A stretch of DNA of 64,000 nt from Nitrosopumilus sp. (GTDB lineage: Archaea; Thermoproteota; Nitrososphaeria; Nitrososphaerales; Nitrosopumilaceae): the NCBI RefSeq assembly GCF_025698945.1, contig NZ_JAILWM010000003.1, positions 1 through 64,000 on the forward strand, written 5' to 3'. The position numbers were made by a program, and so were the translations under genes. Numbering within the stretch: the stretch's first letter is position 1; every line of letters starts with the position of its first letter. The notes under the pieces were generated by a model. It was not told the DNA's origin and did no database searches. It was given only the letters and a program-made list of their open reading frames with translations. Shown here piece by piece: positions 16,815 to 24,023 of this stretch.

Positions 16815-17636
16815 ATGCAAAAACTTTCAGGATTGTTCTTGTTTGCAGTATTGATCTCAGGAACATTCTCATCTGGGTTGGCTTTTGCTCAAGATCCAAT
16901 AGCTAATGATGATTCTATTACTATTTTAGAAAATACACCAATCATCATTCCTGTATTAGCAAATGATGTTGATGTTGATGGGGATTTATTGACAATTATC
17001 TCTGTTATTCAACCATTTTCAGGCTCTGTTCTAATTTTGTCTAGCTCAACTCAGGTAGAATACACACCTAACAACAACTTTGTTGGAAATGATACTTTCT
17101 CTTATGTTGTATCAGATGGACAAGGTGGAAATGATACTGCAACTGTCACGGTAAATGTAGAACCAAATAATGATACTATAATTGAACAACTCTTAGCACA
17201 AATTCAAGATTTACTGGATAAAATTCTAAACTTGGAAAATGAAATTACAACACTACAAGAAGAGAACACTGCACTTGCTTTGAGAAATGCAGAACTTGAA
17301 GATATTATTGCTAATGGAACATCAACTAATGATGACAGTAATGATAAAGTAATTTTATGTCACAAAGGAAAGAACACTCTTTCAGTCTCTCAGAATGCAG
17401 TATCTGCACACCTCAAACATGGAGATGAGATTGGAAAATGTGATGATACAGAAATCTCTCCAAAAAAAGTGATTAAAAATGAGATTAAAGAATTAAAGTT
17501 CGAGTATAAAATTGCAGCAAAGGAACTAAAGAACGACTTTAAGGAACAAGAAAAAGACCTCAAAAAACAGTACAAAGATCTAAAGAAGGATAAAAAATCC
17601 GAAGACAAAAACCATGACGAAGATGATGAAGATTAG
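16815..17636 (+). CDS. Secreted cadherin-like/tandem-95 domain protein with coiled coil
   Basis: 273 residues. Signal peptide with LFLFAVLISGTFSSGLAFAQD; one Big_9/cadherin-like domain (about 27-115: ANDDSITILENTPIIIPVLANDVDVDGD ... NNFVGNDTFSYVVSDGQGG, with Ca-binding Asp clusters); a Leu-zipper-like coiled coil (about 122-165); a two-Cys motif of the form CHKGKNTLSVSQNAVSAHLKHGD ending in GKC; and a tail made almost only of Lys, Asp and Glu. The CH-x-GK...HLKHGD-x-x-GxC motif is recurrent in secreted proteins. Probably cell-surface; adhesive or structural role inferred. Confidence 0.82.
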   Translation: MQKLSGLFLFAVLISGTFSSGLAFAQDPIANDDSITILENTPIIIPVLANDVDVDGDLLTIISVIQPFSGSVLILSSSTQVEYTPNNNFVGNDTFSYVVSDGQGGNDTATVTVNVEPNNDTIIEQLLAQIQDLLDKILNLENEITTLQEENTALALRNAELEDIIANGTSTNDDSNDKVILCHKGKNTLSVSQNAVSAHLKHGDEIGKCDDTEISPKKVIKNEIKELKFEYKIAAKELKNDFKEQEKDLKKQYKDLKKDKKSEDKNHDEDDED

Positions 17637-17662
17637 TCTGACACTTCATATCTAGAATCATT

Positions 17663-17684
17663 TTTAATTAGAAATTTTTTACTA
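17663..17684. repeat. 22-bp repeat, copy 1
   Basis: Sequence tttaattagaaattttttac plus ta, identical to 18489-18510. It sits 27 bp after the stop of the cadherin-like protein gene and contains a six-T run, so it may act as a terminator. Confidence 0.7.
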
Positions 17685-17802
17685 AGGTATCTTGATAGTC
17701 TAAATACCACTCATCTAAACATACTAGTCAATTACCTGATCATCTGTTGATCACAAACTTTGAGTCACAGAATTATGAATCCACTTTATAATCACCCTCA
17801 GA

Positions 17803-18468
17803 ATGAAATCCTACCTAGTTTTCTTATTGCCTTTTTTCTTACTCATGTTTAACCAAACCGTTTTTGGCTTAGATTCTTCTGTTCAAAACTCTACTGCTAA
17901 TAATTCAACTTTAAACATCCCAATAGATTTAGCCCCTCACCAAATCACCAAATCATTTAATGAATTTACAGTGTTGATTAATGATCAAATCAGCAATAAT
18001 CCATTATCTCTATTTATTTTACAAAACATGGAAAAGCAAAAACTAGAACAGTCACAACCCCAAAAAATCTCTCCAAAGGTTGATCCATTAAGTAATACAA
18101 GAAAACTTGCCAATGAAAATCTACAAAATGATCTTAGATCAATGGAAAAAGAATCAGTCTATAATTCTCCACAAGTAGCATTTTCACGATTTATCAATAC
18201 TGTAGATAGTTCAGTAAAACCAATTTTTTGGGGACAATTTAATTTTACATCAAATTTACATGATGAGGGATTAAAAGCAAAATCTGTATCTCTCAAAAAT
18301 GGGGGAACTTCCCTTGATGCTACAAAAGAATTTCAACGAAAGGCATCTAGTTCTAGATCTGAAATAATCCAGATTAATCAGGATTTAAACATGAAATATT
18401 CAAACTCATCAAAAATTATCCAAAGCCAATTTGATAAAAATGGAAAACTTCCTAGACCTAATGGTTAG
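17803..18468 (+). CDS. Secreted protein of unknown function
   Basis: 221 residues. N-terminal signal peptide (LVFLLPFFLLMFNQTVFGLD), then a Asn/Ser/Gln-rich chain with no Cys and no transmembrane segment. No domain recognised. It is flanked on both sides by a 22-bp identical AT-rich repeat (17663 and 18489), and lies between another secreted protein and a small cytosolic protein gene read from the other strand. Confidence 0.65.
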   Translation: MKSYLVFLLPFFLLMFNQTVFGLDSSVQNSTANNSTLNIPIDLAPHQITKSFNEFTVLINDQISNNPLSLFILQNMEKQKLEQSQPQKISPKVDPLSNTRKLANENLQNDLRSMEKESVYNSPQVAFSRFINTVDSSVKPIFWGQFNFTSNLHDEGLKAKSVSLKNGGTSLDATKEFQRKASSSRSEIIQINQDLNMKYSNSSKIIQSQFDKNGKLPRPNG

Positions 18469-18488
18469 ATTCTACACTAAAATTTTGA

Positions 18489-18510
18489 TTTAATTAGAAA
18501 TTTTTTACTA
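18489..18510. repeat. 22-bp repeat, copy 2
   Basis: Identical to 17663-17684, located between two convergent gene ends. A shorter version, gaattagaaattttttg, occurs at 19924-19940. The recurring T-run supports a shared terminator-type element. Confidence 0.7.
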
Positions 18511-18511
18511 C

Positions 18512-18772
18512 TTAGATTTCTTTTATTTCTGTAATAGTTCCCAGAACTGAATCCATTTTGATTATTGCTCTCTTTTCATCCCAACCAAGTGCAACATACC
18601 AATCTCCAGCAGCATCATCATACTTTGTCTCTAATGTTTTAGTTTCTTCAGGTTTAATGTTGTATTTTTTAGCAATTCCAGATATTGCTAATGCAATTGC
18701 ATCTTTTTCTTTCTCAAGACGTCTCTTCATTAATCCTATACCTGGACTCATAATTACTGTTAATTTTATCAT
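18512..18772 (-). CDS. Small protein, unknown
   Basis: 86 residues, mixed alpha/beta character, with an N-terminal MSPGIGLMKRRLEKEKDAIALAISGIAKKYNI helix region and a C-terminal strand-rich part (DWYVALGWDEKRAIIKMDSVLGTITEI). No Cys, no signal peptide. An internal ATG eight codons in is an alternative start. Not recognised; coding is supported by codon periodicity and by its clean fit between neighbours. Confidence 0.6.
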   Translation of the reverse strand: MIKLTVIMSPGIGLMKRRLEKEKDAIALAISGIAKKYNIKPEETKTLETKYDDAAGDWYVALGWDEKRAIIKMDSVLGTITEIKEI

Positions 18773-18869
18773 CTAATATAGTTAATTCACAAAATTAGCC
18801 TTAATGTTGAATTTTTCTAATTGATATGCTTTACAATATTTCAAATAACCCAATCATTGTGAAATTAAC

Positions 18870-19463
18870 ATGAAATTAATTCAAAGAATTTCAAATTCGT
18901 CATTTGTAAAACCAAACTTTCTACTTTCATTTGTAATCATTCTAGCAGTGATTGGACCAGTTGTAGTGGTATCTGCTGGATTTTGGGATGCAATATCTCA
19001 TTTACAAAAAGAACCTGAATTATTTTGGAGTCCATCACACATTGTAGTGTATACAGGAGTTTCAATGACTGCAATTGCTGCAATAATGGGTACCATTCTT
19101 TTGATTCAAAAATCAGTTCATGGTTCTCTTAAAACTGGAATTAAACTAGTGATGGTGGGTTCTATTCTTCAGATAATTTCAGGATTTGGCGATTCGCTAT
19201 CTCATGAAGTTTTTGGAATTGATGGATTGATATCTTGGTCTCACCAACCACTTGAATTGGGTCTAGTTTTAGCATCATTAGGTGGAGTTTTAATTTTAAA
19301 AAATAGAGAAAACACCAAACTAAGAATTTTACTCCCCCTCTCAATTATAACATTTTTGTTCTTTACAACTTGGCTTGTCTTTAATTTGGTTCTAATTTTT
19401 GGACATACCATTCAATGTATTCCAGTCTATGAGATATTCTCATCAGGCTGCTCTATATTGTAA
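18870..19463 (+). CDS. Five-helix integral membrane protein, unknown
   Basis: 197 residues with five clear hydrophobic helices (about 17-40, 57-80, 92-110, 130-147 and 155-180). Polar motifs between them include FWDAISHLQKEPELFWSPSHIVVY and SGFGDSLSHEVFGIDGLISWSHQP, giving several conserved-looking His, Asp and Trp residues inside or near the membrane, a pattern seen in metal- or heme-interacting membrane proteins. No family name can be assigned. Its last 37 bp overlap the convergent gene. Confidence 0.65.
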   Translation: MKLIQRISNSSFVKPNFLLSFVIILAVIGPVVVVSAGFWDAISHLQKEPELFWSPSHIVVYTGVSMTAIAAIMGTILLIQKSVHGSLKTGIKLVMVGSILQIISGFGDSLSHEVFGIDGLISWSHQPLELGLVLASLGGVLILKNRENTKLRILLPLSIITFLFFTTWLVFNLVLIFGHTIQCIPVYEIFSSGCSIL

Positions 19464-19918
19464 TTTTTAATTTTAAAAAAGGCTATCACAATTACTGTTA
19501 TTGCTCCAACAAATAACAAAACTCCTGCAGGAATCATTTGTTTTGAATTTGTATCTCCAAACTCTATTTGCAAATAAATTGGATTCTTTGAAATATTTGT
19601 TAGTTTTATAGTATAACTTCCATCTTTATCAAAGTCAAAATATCCTACTGACATCTTTGTTTGAATAGATTGTTCTTCTATTACATTATCATTAGTGTCA
19701 AGAATTTGCACAAATACCTCTTCTCCTACAAATTCAGGCATATAGACTTTGTAAAATCCAATATCTGCACCCATAAATTCTGATTTTAATTCAAATGAAT
19801 TTGATTCTTTTAGAATTATTTCATCGTGAATCTTTTCAGTTTCTACAAAAATAACTCCTATCCAAATTGCACTAACTAAAACTAATGTAAATCCAATTTT
19901 TAATAGTGAAACCTTCAA
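19427..19918 (-). CDS. Membrane-anchored extracytoplasmic beta protein, unknown
   Basis: 163 residues: an N-terminal membrane helix (FTLVLVSAIWIGVIFV), an external beta-rich domain of about 100 residues with GFYKVYMPEFVGEEVFVQILDTN and GSYTIKLTN segments that recall GOLD/emp24-like domains, and a C-terminal helix (AGVLLFVGAITVIVIAFF) ending in a short charged tail. No catalytic motif. It overlaps the preceding membrane-protein gene end by 37 bp on the opposite strand. Confidence 0.65.
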   Translation of the reverse strand: MKVSLLKIGFTLVLVSAIWIGVIFVETEKIHDEIILKESNSFELKSEFMGADIGFYKVYMPEFVGEEVFVQILDTNDNVIEEQSIQTKMSVGYFDFDKDGSYTIKLTNISKNPIYLQIEFGDTNSKQMIPAGVLLFVGAITVIVIAFFKIKNYNIEQPDENIS

Positions 19919-19959
19919 TGAATGAATTAGAAATTTTTTGCCTAATAAGATAATCTAAA

Positions 19960-20033
19960 GGGCTCGGAGGGCTTCGATCCCTCGACCTAGCGGTTCGAAG
20001 CCGCTCGCACTATCCAGGCTGTGCAACGAGTCC
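19960..20033 (-). tRNA. tRNA-Arg (anticodon TCG)
   Basis: Cloverleaf on the minus strand: acceptor GGACTCG/CGAGCCC, D stem GCAC/GTGC with loop AGCCTGGATA, anticodon stem AGCGG/CCGCT with loop CTTCGAA (anticodon TCG), T stem GAGGG/CCCTC. Two oddities: an A3-C70 mismatch in the acceptor and a T loop ATCGAAG with A instead of T at position 54. CCA is not encoded. No intron. Confidence 0.9.
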
Positions 20034-20077
20034 AAACAAGTAAGAATTTAACAGGCCTAAATATTTGTCTAGATACT

Positions 20078-21259
20078 TTGAAAGTATCAAAAAAAGTAGC
20101 AGGTGTAGAGTATGCAATTAGAGATATTGTTCTTGCTGCAAGAAAAGTTCAACAAAAAGGAATGCAAGTTGATTATCTAAATATTGGTGATCCTGTACAA
20201 TTTGGATTTCAACCACCTGATAATGTACGACAAGCTTTGATTGATGCAATCAATAACGGTGAAAATTATTATTCATCCTCTGAAGGATTACTTGAATTAC
20301 GTCAAGAGATTGCAAAAAAAGAAAATTCTAAAGGACTCTCAATTGGGGCTGACGAGATTTTAGTTACAAACGGAGTCTCTGAAGGACTAGACATGGTAAT
20401 ATCCTCAATTGTTGAAGAAGGCGACGAGGTACTACTTCCAGGTCCATACTATCCACCATATGCCTCATACGTTCGACTACACGGTGGAATTCCTGTAGAG
20501 TTTGCAGTTGATTTGAATAATTCAACTCCTGACATTGAGGATATTAAATCAAAGATTACTCCAAAAACTGTTGCAATTTGTTTGATTAGTCCTAACAATC
20601 CTACAGGTGTTGTATTTAATGAAAAATCACTAAAGCAATTAGTTGATATTGCAAATCAAAATAATCTATACATTATTTGTGATGAGATTTATGATCAAAT
20701 AATTTTTGATGAGAAATTTGTAGGTATTGGTAAAGTTGCAGGAGATTCACCTGTAATTGTTTTGAATGGTTTCTCAAAAGTCCATCTAATGTCTGGCTGG
20801 AGAATTGGATACATTGCATTTAATCAATCTCCACAACTAGATGCGCTACGTGAGAATCTTCCAAAACTAGCTAGAGTAAGAATTGCAACTAGTTTGCCTG
20901 TTCAATATGCTGCCTTGGAATCGCTTCGTGGCCCACAAGACTACATTCATGACTTTGTATCAGAGGTAAAAAAGCGAAGAGACTTGGTTGTTAAACGTCT
21001 CAATGACATTCCAGGACTGTCTTGTCCTAATCCAAAAGGTGCATTTTATGCATTTCCAAAGATTGAAGACAAAAAATTTGGAACAGACAAAGAATTTGTC
21101 ACCAATTTATTAGAATCAAAAGGTGTACTGACAGTTCACGGGTCTGGATTTGGAGAAAAATATGGAAGTGGACATTTTAGATTGGTGTATCTTCCAAGTC
21201 TACAAGTTTTAGATTCAGCAATGAATAAAATTGAAGACTTTGTTAGTAATTCCAAATAG
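20078..21259 (+). CDS. PLP-dependent aminotransferase (class I, alanine/aspartate type)
   Basis: 393 residues from TTG 20078. The frame is open further up to a GTG at 20021, but that overlaps the tRNA-Arg gene, so 20078 (LKVSKKVAGVEYAIRDI) is preferred. Fold type I signatures: YLNIGDP near the start, SPNNPTGVVF, CDEIYDQIIFDE, and the PLP lysine in NGFSKVHLMSGWRIGY. Sequence resembles archaeal AspC/AlaT-like transaminases acting on 2-oxoglutarate. Substrate assignment is uncertain. Confidence 0.85.
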   Translation: MKVSKKVAGVEYAIRDIVLAARKVQQKGMQVDYLNIGDPVQFGFQPPDNVRQALIDAINNGENYYSSSEGLLELRQEIAKKENSKGLSIGADEILVTNGVSEGLDMVISSIVEEGDEVLLPGPYYPPYASYVRLHGGIPVEFAVDLNNSTPDIEDIKSKITPKTVAICLISPNNPTGVVFNEKSLKQLVDIANQNNLYIICDEIYDQIIFDEKFVGIGKVAGDSPVIVLNGFSKVHLMSGWRIGYIAFNQSPQLDALRENLPKLARVRIATSLPVQYAALESLRGPQDYIHDFVSEVKKRRDLVVKRLNDIPGLSCPNPKGAFYAFPKIEDKKFGTDKEFVTNLLESKGVLTVHGSGFGEKYGSGHFRLVYLPSLQVLDSAMNKIEDFVSNSK

Positions 21260-21644
21260 AATACTTTGTTGGAGTAATCTCTATGATACAATCAGTATCA
21301 TCTAGTAACTCTTTTGCTGATTTATTCTCTAGAGAATCAAAGTATCTTGCAAGTATTTTTTTTGCAATTCTTTTTACCTTAGAGTTTTCTAAAATTAATT
21401 TTGCATCTCCTTGACCCATGACACCATAGATATCAGGTGCATTGATTCCAACATCAATACAAAATGCTACTCTCTTTGATTTTTTTGCATTTTTTGCCTT
21501 TGTTGTCTTAGAATTTGTTCCTACATAGAACCTTTTTGTACTATACAAATACCAAACAGGCACAATATGTGGAGTTTTGTCTTTGCCGACTGTTGCAAGA
21601 CGCAATACTTTTTGTGATTTTAAAAATTCATCTTTTTTGTTCAT
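21243..21644 (-). CDS. Pyridoxamine-5'-phosphate-oxidase-like flavin/F420-binding protein
   Basis: 133 residues with the split-barrel PPOX fold: LRLATVGKDKTPHIVPVWYLY, then FYVGTNSKTTKAKNAKKSKRVAF and a terminal SIWNY. Such small proteins use FMN or F420 to reduce or oxidise small molecules. An F420-NADP oxidoreductase is encoded two genes upstream on the same strand (21881), so an F420H2-dependent role is plausible. It overlaps the small membrane-protein gene by 17 bp and ends inside the convergent aminotransferase gene by 17 bp. Confidence 0.82.
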   Translation of the reverse strand: MNKKDEFLKSQKVLRLATVGKDKTPHIVPVWYLYSTKRFYVGTNSKTTKAKNAKKSKRVAFCIDVGINAPDIYGVMGQGDAKLILENSKVKRIAKKILARYFDSLENKSAKELLDDTDCIIEITPTKYSIWNY

Positions 21645-21861
21645 GCTTTCTAAATCCTAATGCTATCATAAATAACCCAAATGCAAGCATTGCCATTGAG
21701 ACTTTTTCATTTGTAATTTCTCCATTAAACAAAAATTCCTCAAAAAAATCAATCCCCCAAACCAATAACTGCTGAATAATTACTATGCTGGCCATTACAC
21801 AAAACAAAACACCTATTGCTGTAAACCAATTCTTGCCCCGTCTATAATATTCGTGACTCAT
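21628..21861 (-). CDS. Small two-helix membrane protein
   Basis: 77 residues with hydrophobic helices at about 12-37 and 53-70 and a Tyr/Arg-rich N terminus (MSHEYYRRGKN). Ends in FRKHEQKR. No family recognised. It sits between npdG and the PPOX gene on the same strand and overlaps the latter by 17 bp, so the three probably share a transcript. Confidence 0.6.
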   Translation of the reverse strand: MSHEYYRRGKNWFTAIGVLFCVMASIVIIQQLLVWGIDFFEEFLFNGEITNEKVSMAMLAFGLFMIALGFRKHEQKR

Positions 21862-21880
21862 GATAAATGAAAATACAGAC

Positions 21881-22552
21881 TTAGATAATTTTGATTCCAG
21901 GATTTTTTATCTTGTTTTGAATCATTGCATTTAGCAATAATGGTGTGGACATTTCAGCAAGATAAGACAACTCAATTGGTCCCAAGTAAATTGATCTTAA
22001 ACCCTTAATTTCATCAATCAAAGTGTTTACTTTGGCAACTGAATCTTTATCATCACCACAAACAAAAATATCATAATCTAATTCTAGTGTAGGATTCACT
22101 AGCTTTTTCTCAGAAATTACATGAAATGCTGATACTAGTTTTGATTTGTCTTTCATGTGGTTTGATACAAGCTTGTATGAGAATGGTTTGTTATCTTTAA
22201 TTGCTACACATTCAAAGCCAACATCTGTCTTTATCATTGGAACTATTGGAGATACAACAACACAACTATCACTAACTTCTGGTAAAATTCCTGAGCATAC
22301 TGAATCAATATTCTCATATGGAATTGATAAAATTAAAACATCACTTTGTTTTGCAACTGAAACATTATCATTTCCAGTTACACTTCCATTTATTTTTCCA
22401 AATGCTTCTTTTGCAAGATTTGTATATTCTGCTGCTGATTCAGATGCTCTTGCAGCATCTCTAGATCCAATAATAACATCATGATTTTGAGACCATCTAA
22501 GTGCAAATCCTTTACCCATTCCACCTGTTCCGCCAATTATTCCAACTTTCAT
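21881..22552 (-). CDS. npdG: F420H2:NADP oxidoreductase
   Basis: 223 residues. N-terminal Rossmann motif KVGIIGGTGGMGKGFALRWS with a following IGSRD (2'-phosphate of NADP), and SDVLILSIPYENIDSV, VVVSPIVPM further on, matching archaeal NpdG/Fno. It transfers hydride between coenzyme F420 and NADP+. Thaumarchaea are known to make F420. First gene of a three-gene unit with a small membrane protein and a PPOX-fold protein. Confidence 0.88.
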   Translation of the reverse strand: MKVGIIGGTGGMGKGFALRWSQNHDVIIGSRDAARASESAAEYTNLAKEAFGKINGSVTGNDNVSVAKQSDVLILSIPYENIDSVCSGILPEVSDSCVVVSPIVPMIKTDVGFECVAIKDNKPFSYKLVSNHMKDKSKLVSAFHVISEKKLVNPTLELDYDIFVCGDDKDSVAKVNTLIDEIKGLRSIYLGPIELSYLAEMSTPLLLNAMIQNKIKNPGIKII

Positions 22553-22602
22553 GATATCTATCTGACAATCTTATTATTATCTCTATTTGAATTTCGATCA
22601 AG

Positions 22603-23226
22603 TTGGGACAGATCATTTTTCTAAGGCACGGTCAGGCCAAAAATAATACTGAAAGAATTTTAGCTGGAAGAACAGATGGTATACCATTAACTGAAACTGG
22701 AATTCAACAAGCAGAGCATACTGCTGAATTAGTTAAACACATGAATATCTCTGCAATTTATTCCAGTCCAATTCAGAGAGCAAAACACACTGCTGAAATT
22801 GTTGGAAAACATAATTCAATTGATGTTAAAATTGATGAAAGACTAATTGAACTTGATATGGGAAAATTTACCGGAATGCCATATGATGAAATTTTTAACA
22901 GCCATGGAAATGTCTTTATGAAATTCTATAATGGTGAGCTAGAAATTGCTCATAATGGTGTTGAGACCTTCGCTGAAGTCAAAAAGCGAGTTTTAGGAAT
23001 AGTTGATCATGTAGTTGAAAAACATCCCGATGAAAATGTACTACTTGTTACACACATGGATCCAATCAAAGCAATGATATCTACAATAGTTGATCTATCA
23101 CCGACAAATCTCTTTGAATTAATCATTGCAAATGCATCACTTAACATCTTCAGAGAAAAAGAACGAAAGTTCTCCCTTTCAGGACTTAACGTAATGCATC
23201 CGTCAAGATTCGATCAAGGTTGGTAG
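22603..23226 (+). CDS. Histidine phosphatase-family protein (phosphoglycerate mutase-like)
   Basis: 207 residues from TTG 22603. Catalytic LRHGQAKNN carries the phospho-accepting His; ETGIQQAEHTAELV and YSSPIQRAKHTAE supply the Arg; LLVTHMDPIKAM supplies the second His. Full-length branch 1 family member. Substrate (phosphoglycerate, alpha-ribazole-5'-P or another phosphoester) cannot be chosen; CobC-type alpha-ribazole phosphatase is possible in a B12 producer, but the gene is far from the cob operon. Confidence 0.85.
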   Translation: MGQIIFLRHGQAKNNTERILAGRTDGIPLTETGIQQAEHTAELVKHMNISAIYSSPIQRAKHTAEIVGKHNSIDVKIDERLIELDMGKFTGMPYDEIFNSHGNVFMKFYNGELEIAHNGVETFAEVKKRVLGIVDHVVEKHPDENVLLVTHMDPIKAMISTIVDLSPTNLFELIIANASLNIFREKERKFSLSGLNVMHPSRFDQGW

Positions 23227-23244
23227 CTAATAATCTTGAAAACC

Positions 23245-23253
23245 CTTAAATAG
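23245..23253 (+). promoter_or_regulatory. Probable TATA-like box of the terminal oxidase operon
   Basis: cttaaatag, preceded by a purine-rich aaaacc (BRE-like) stretch, lies about 34 nt before the ATG at 23283. Expected transcription start is about 23272-23276, giving a short leader. Confidence 0.45.
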
Positions 23254-23282
23254 AAATTATTGACCACGTCAGTCAATCGCTA

Positions 23283-23543
23283 ATGAAGGGTATTGTAGGA
23301 TTATTCTTAGTATTGGCAGTTTTAGTATTAATTCCAGCTTTAGATTCTGTATTTGCAGCAGGTGATGAACCAGGCGAATACCTTGATCGTAGAGTTATCA
23401 TTTGGAATTTGTTTTTTAGAATGATGACAGTGGCTTTTACTGTGGGTGCAGTAGTTTCTGGAACAATTATCTGGCTTGTATGGAGATTCCGTGAATCCCA
23501 TCCAAAAGCAAAACCAACACCATATGAGGGGACTGACTGGTAG
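23283..23543 (+). CDS. Terminal oxidase small membrane subunit, N-terminal half of a split subunit II
   Basis: 86 residues: a signal-like hydrophobic segment (LFLVLAVLVLIPALDSVFA), then a transmembrane helix after EYLDRRVIIWNLFFRMMTVAFTVGAV and a cytosolic RFRESHPKAKP. In ordinary subunit II this is the first membrane helix region preceding the CuA domain protein; here it is a separate gene, two bases before the next ATG. The residue pattern WRFRE after the helix fits subunit II topology. The split call is interpretation from order and topology. Confidence 0.75.
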   Translation: MKGIVGLFLVLAVLVLIPALDSVFAAGDEPGEYLDRRVIIWNLFFRMMTVAFTVGAVVSGTIIWLVWRFRESHPKAKPTPYEGTDW

Positions 23544-23545
23544 AC

Positions 23546-23974
23546 ATGGGTGGACACTCAAATTGGCCTGAATGGATTTACGTTGCAGTAGTTATTGCAT
23601 TAATGACTTGGGTTGGTGCAGAAGCTTGGGAAGCAGAAAGATTAGTTGAACATGTTCCTGAAGATGCTGAAGTAATCAAAGTAACAGGCCAACAATGGTT
23701 CTGGACTTTTGAACATGAGGATGGAACAAAAGAGATTGGTGAGCTACATGTTGAAGTTGGCAAGGCATACAAATTTGAAGTAATGTCAAAAGATGTCAAT
23801 CACTCTTTTAACATTCATGATTATGTTGTTTTAATGGATGCAATTCCTGGTAGAGTAAACACAGTTTGGTTTGCACCAGATGCACCAGGTGTTCATGACA
23901 TTCAATGCAGAGAGTATTGTGGTTTAATTCACTATAACATGCGTGGAACACTCTATGTGGAGGATCACAGTTGA
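23546..23974 (+). CDS. coxB: Cytochrome c oxidase subunit II, CuA domain
   Basis: 142 residues: one N-terminal membrane helix (WIYVAVVIALMTWVGAEAW) and a cupredoxin domain carrying a full binuclear CuA site: His86, Cys121, Glu123, Cys125, His129 and Met132 (CREYCGLIHYNM). GQQWFWTFEH is the family's aromatic electron-entry patch. It receives electrons from a small copper protein and passes them to subunit I. It lacks the first of the two usual helices, which the preceding ORF supplies. Confidence 0.93.
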   Translation: MGGHSNWPEWIYVAVVIALMTWVGAEAWEAERLVEHVPEDAEVIKVTGQQWFWTFEHEDGTKEIGELHVEVGKAYKFEVMSKDVNHSFNIHDYVVLMDAIPGRVNTVWFAPDAPGVHDIQCREYCGLIHYNMRGTLYVEDHS

Positions 23975-24023
23975 TAACGCTTTTATCACAACTCTCAATT
24001 GCTTTTTGTGAGGAGATTAACTA

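Noticed and set aside
20021-20077. Upstream extension of the aminotransferase to GTG 20021
   Set aside because: It would overlap the tRNA-Arg acceptor stem; a TTG at 20078 starts where family similarity begins.
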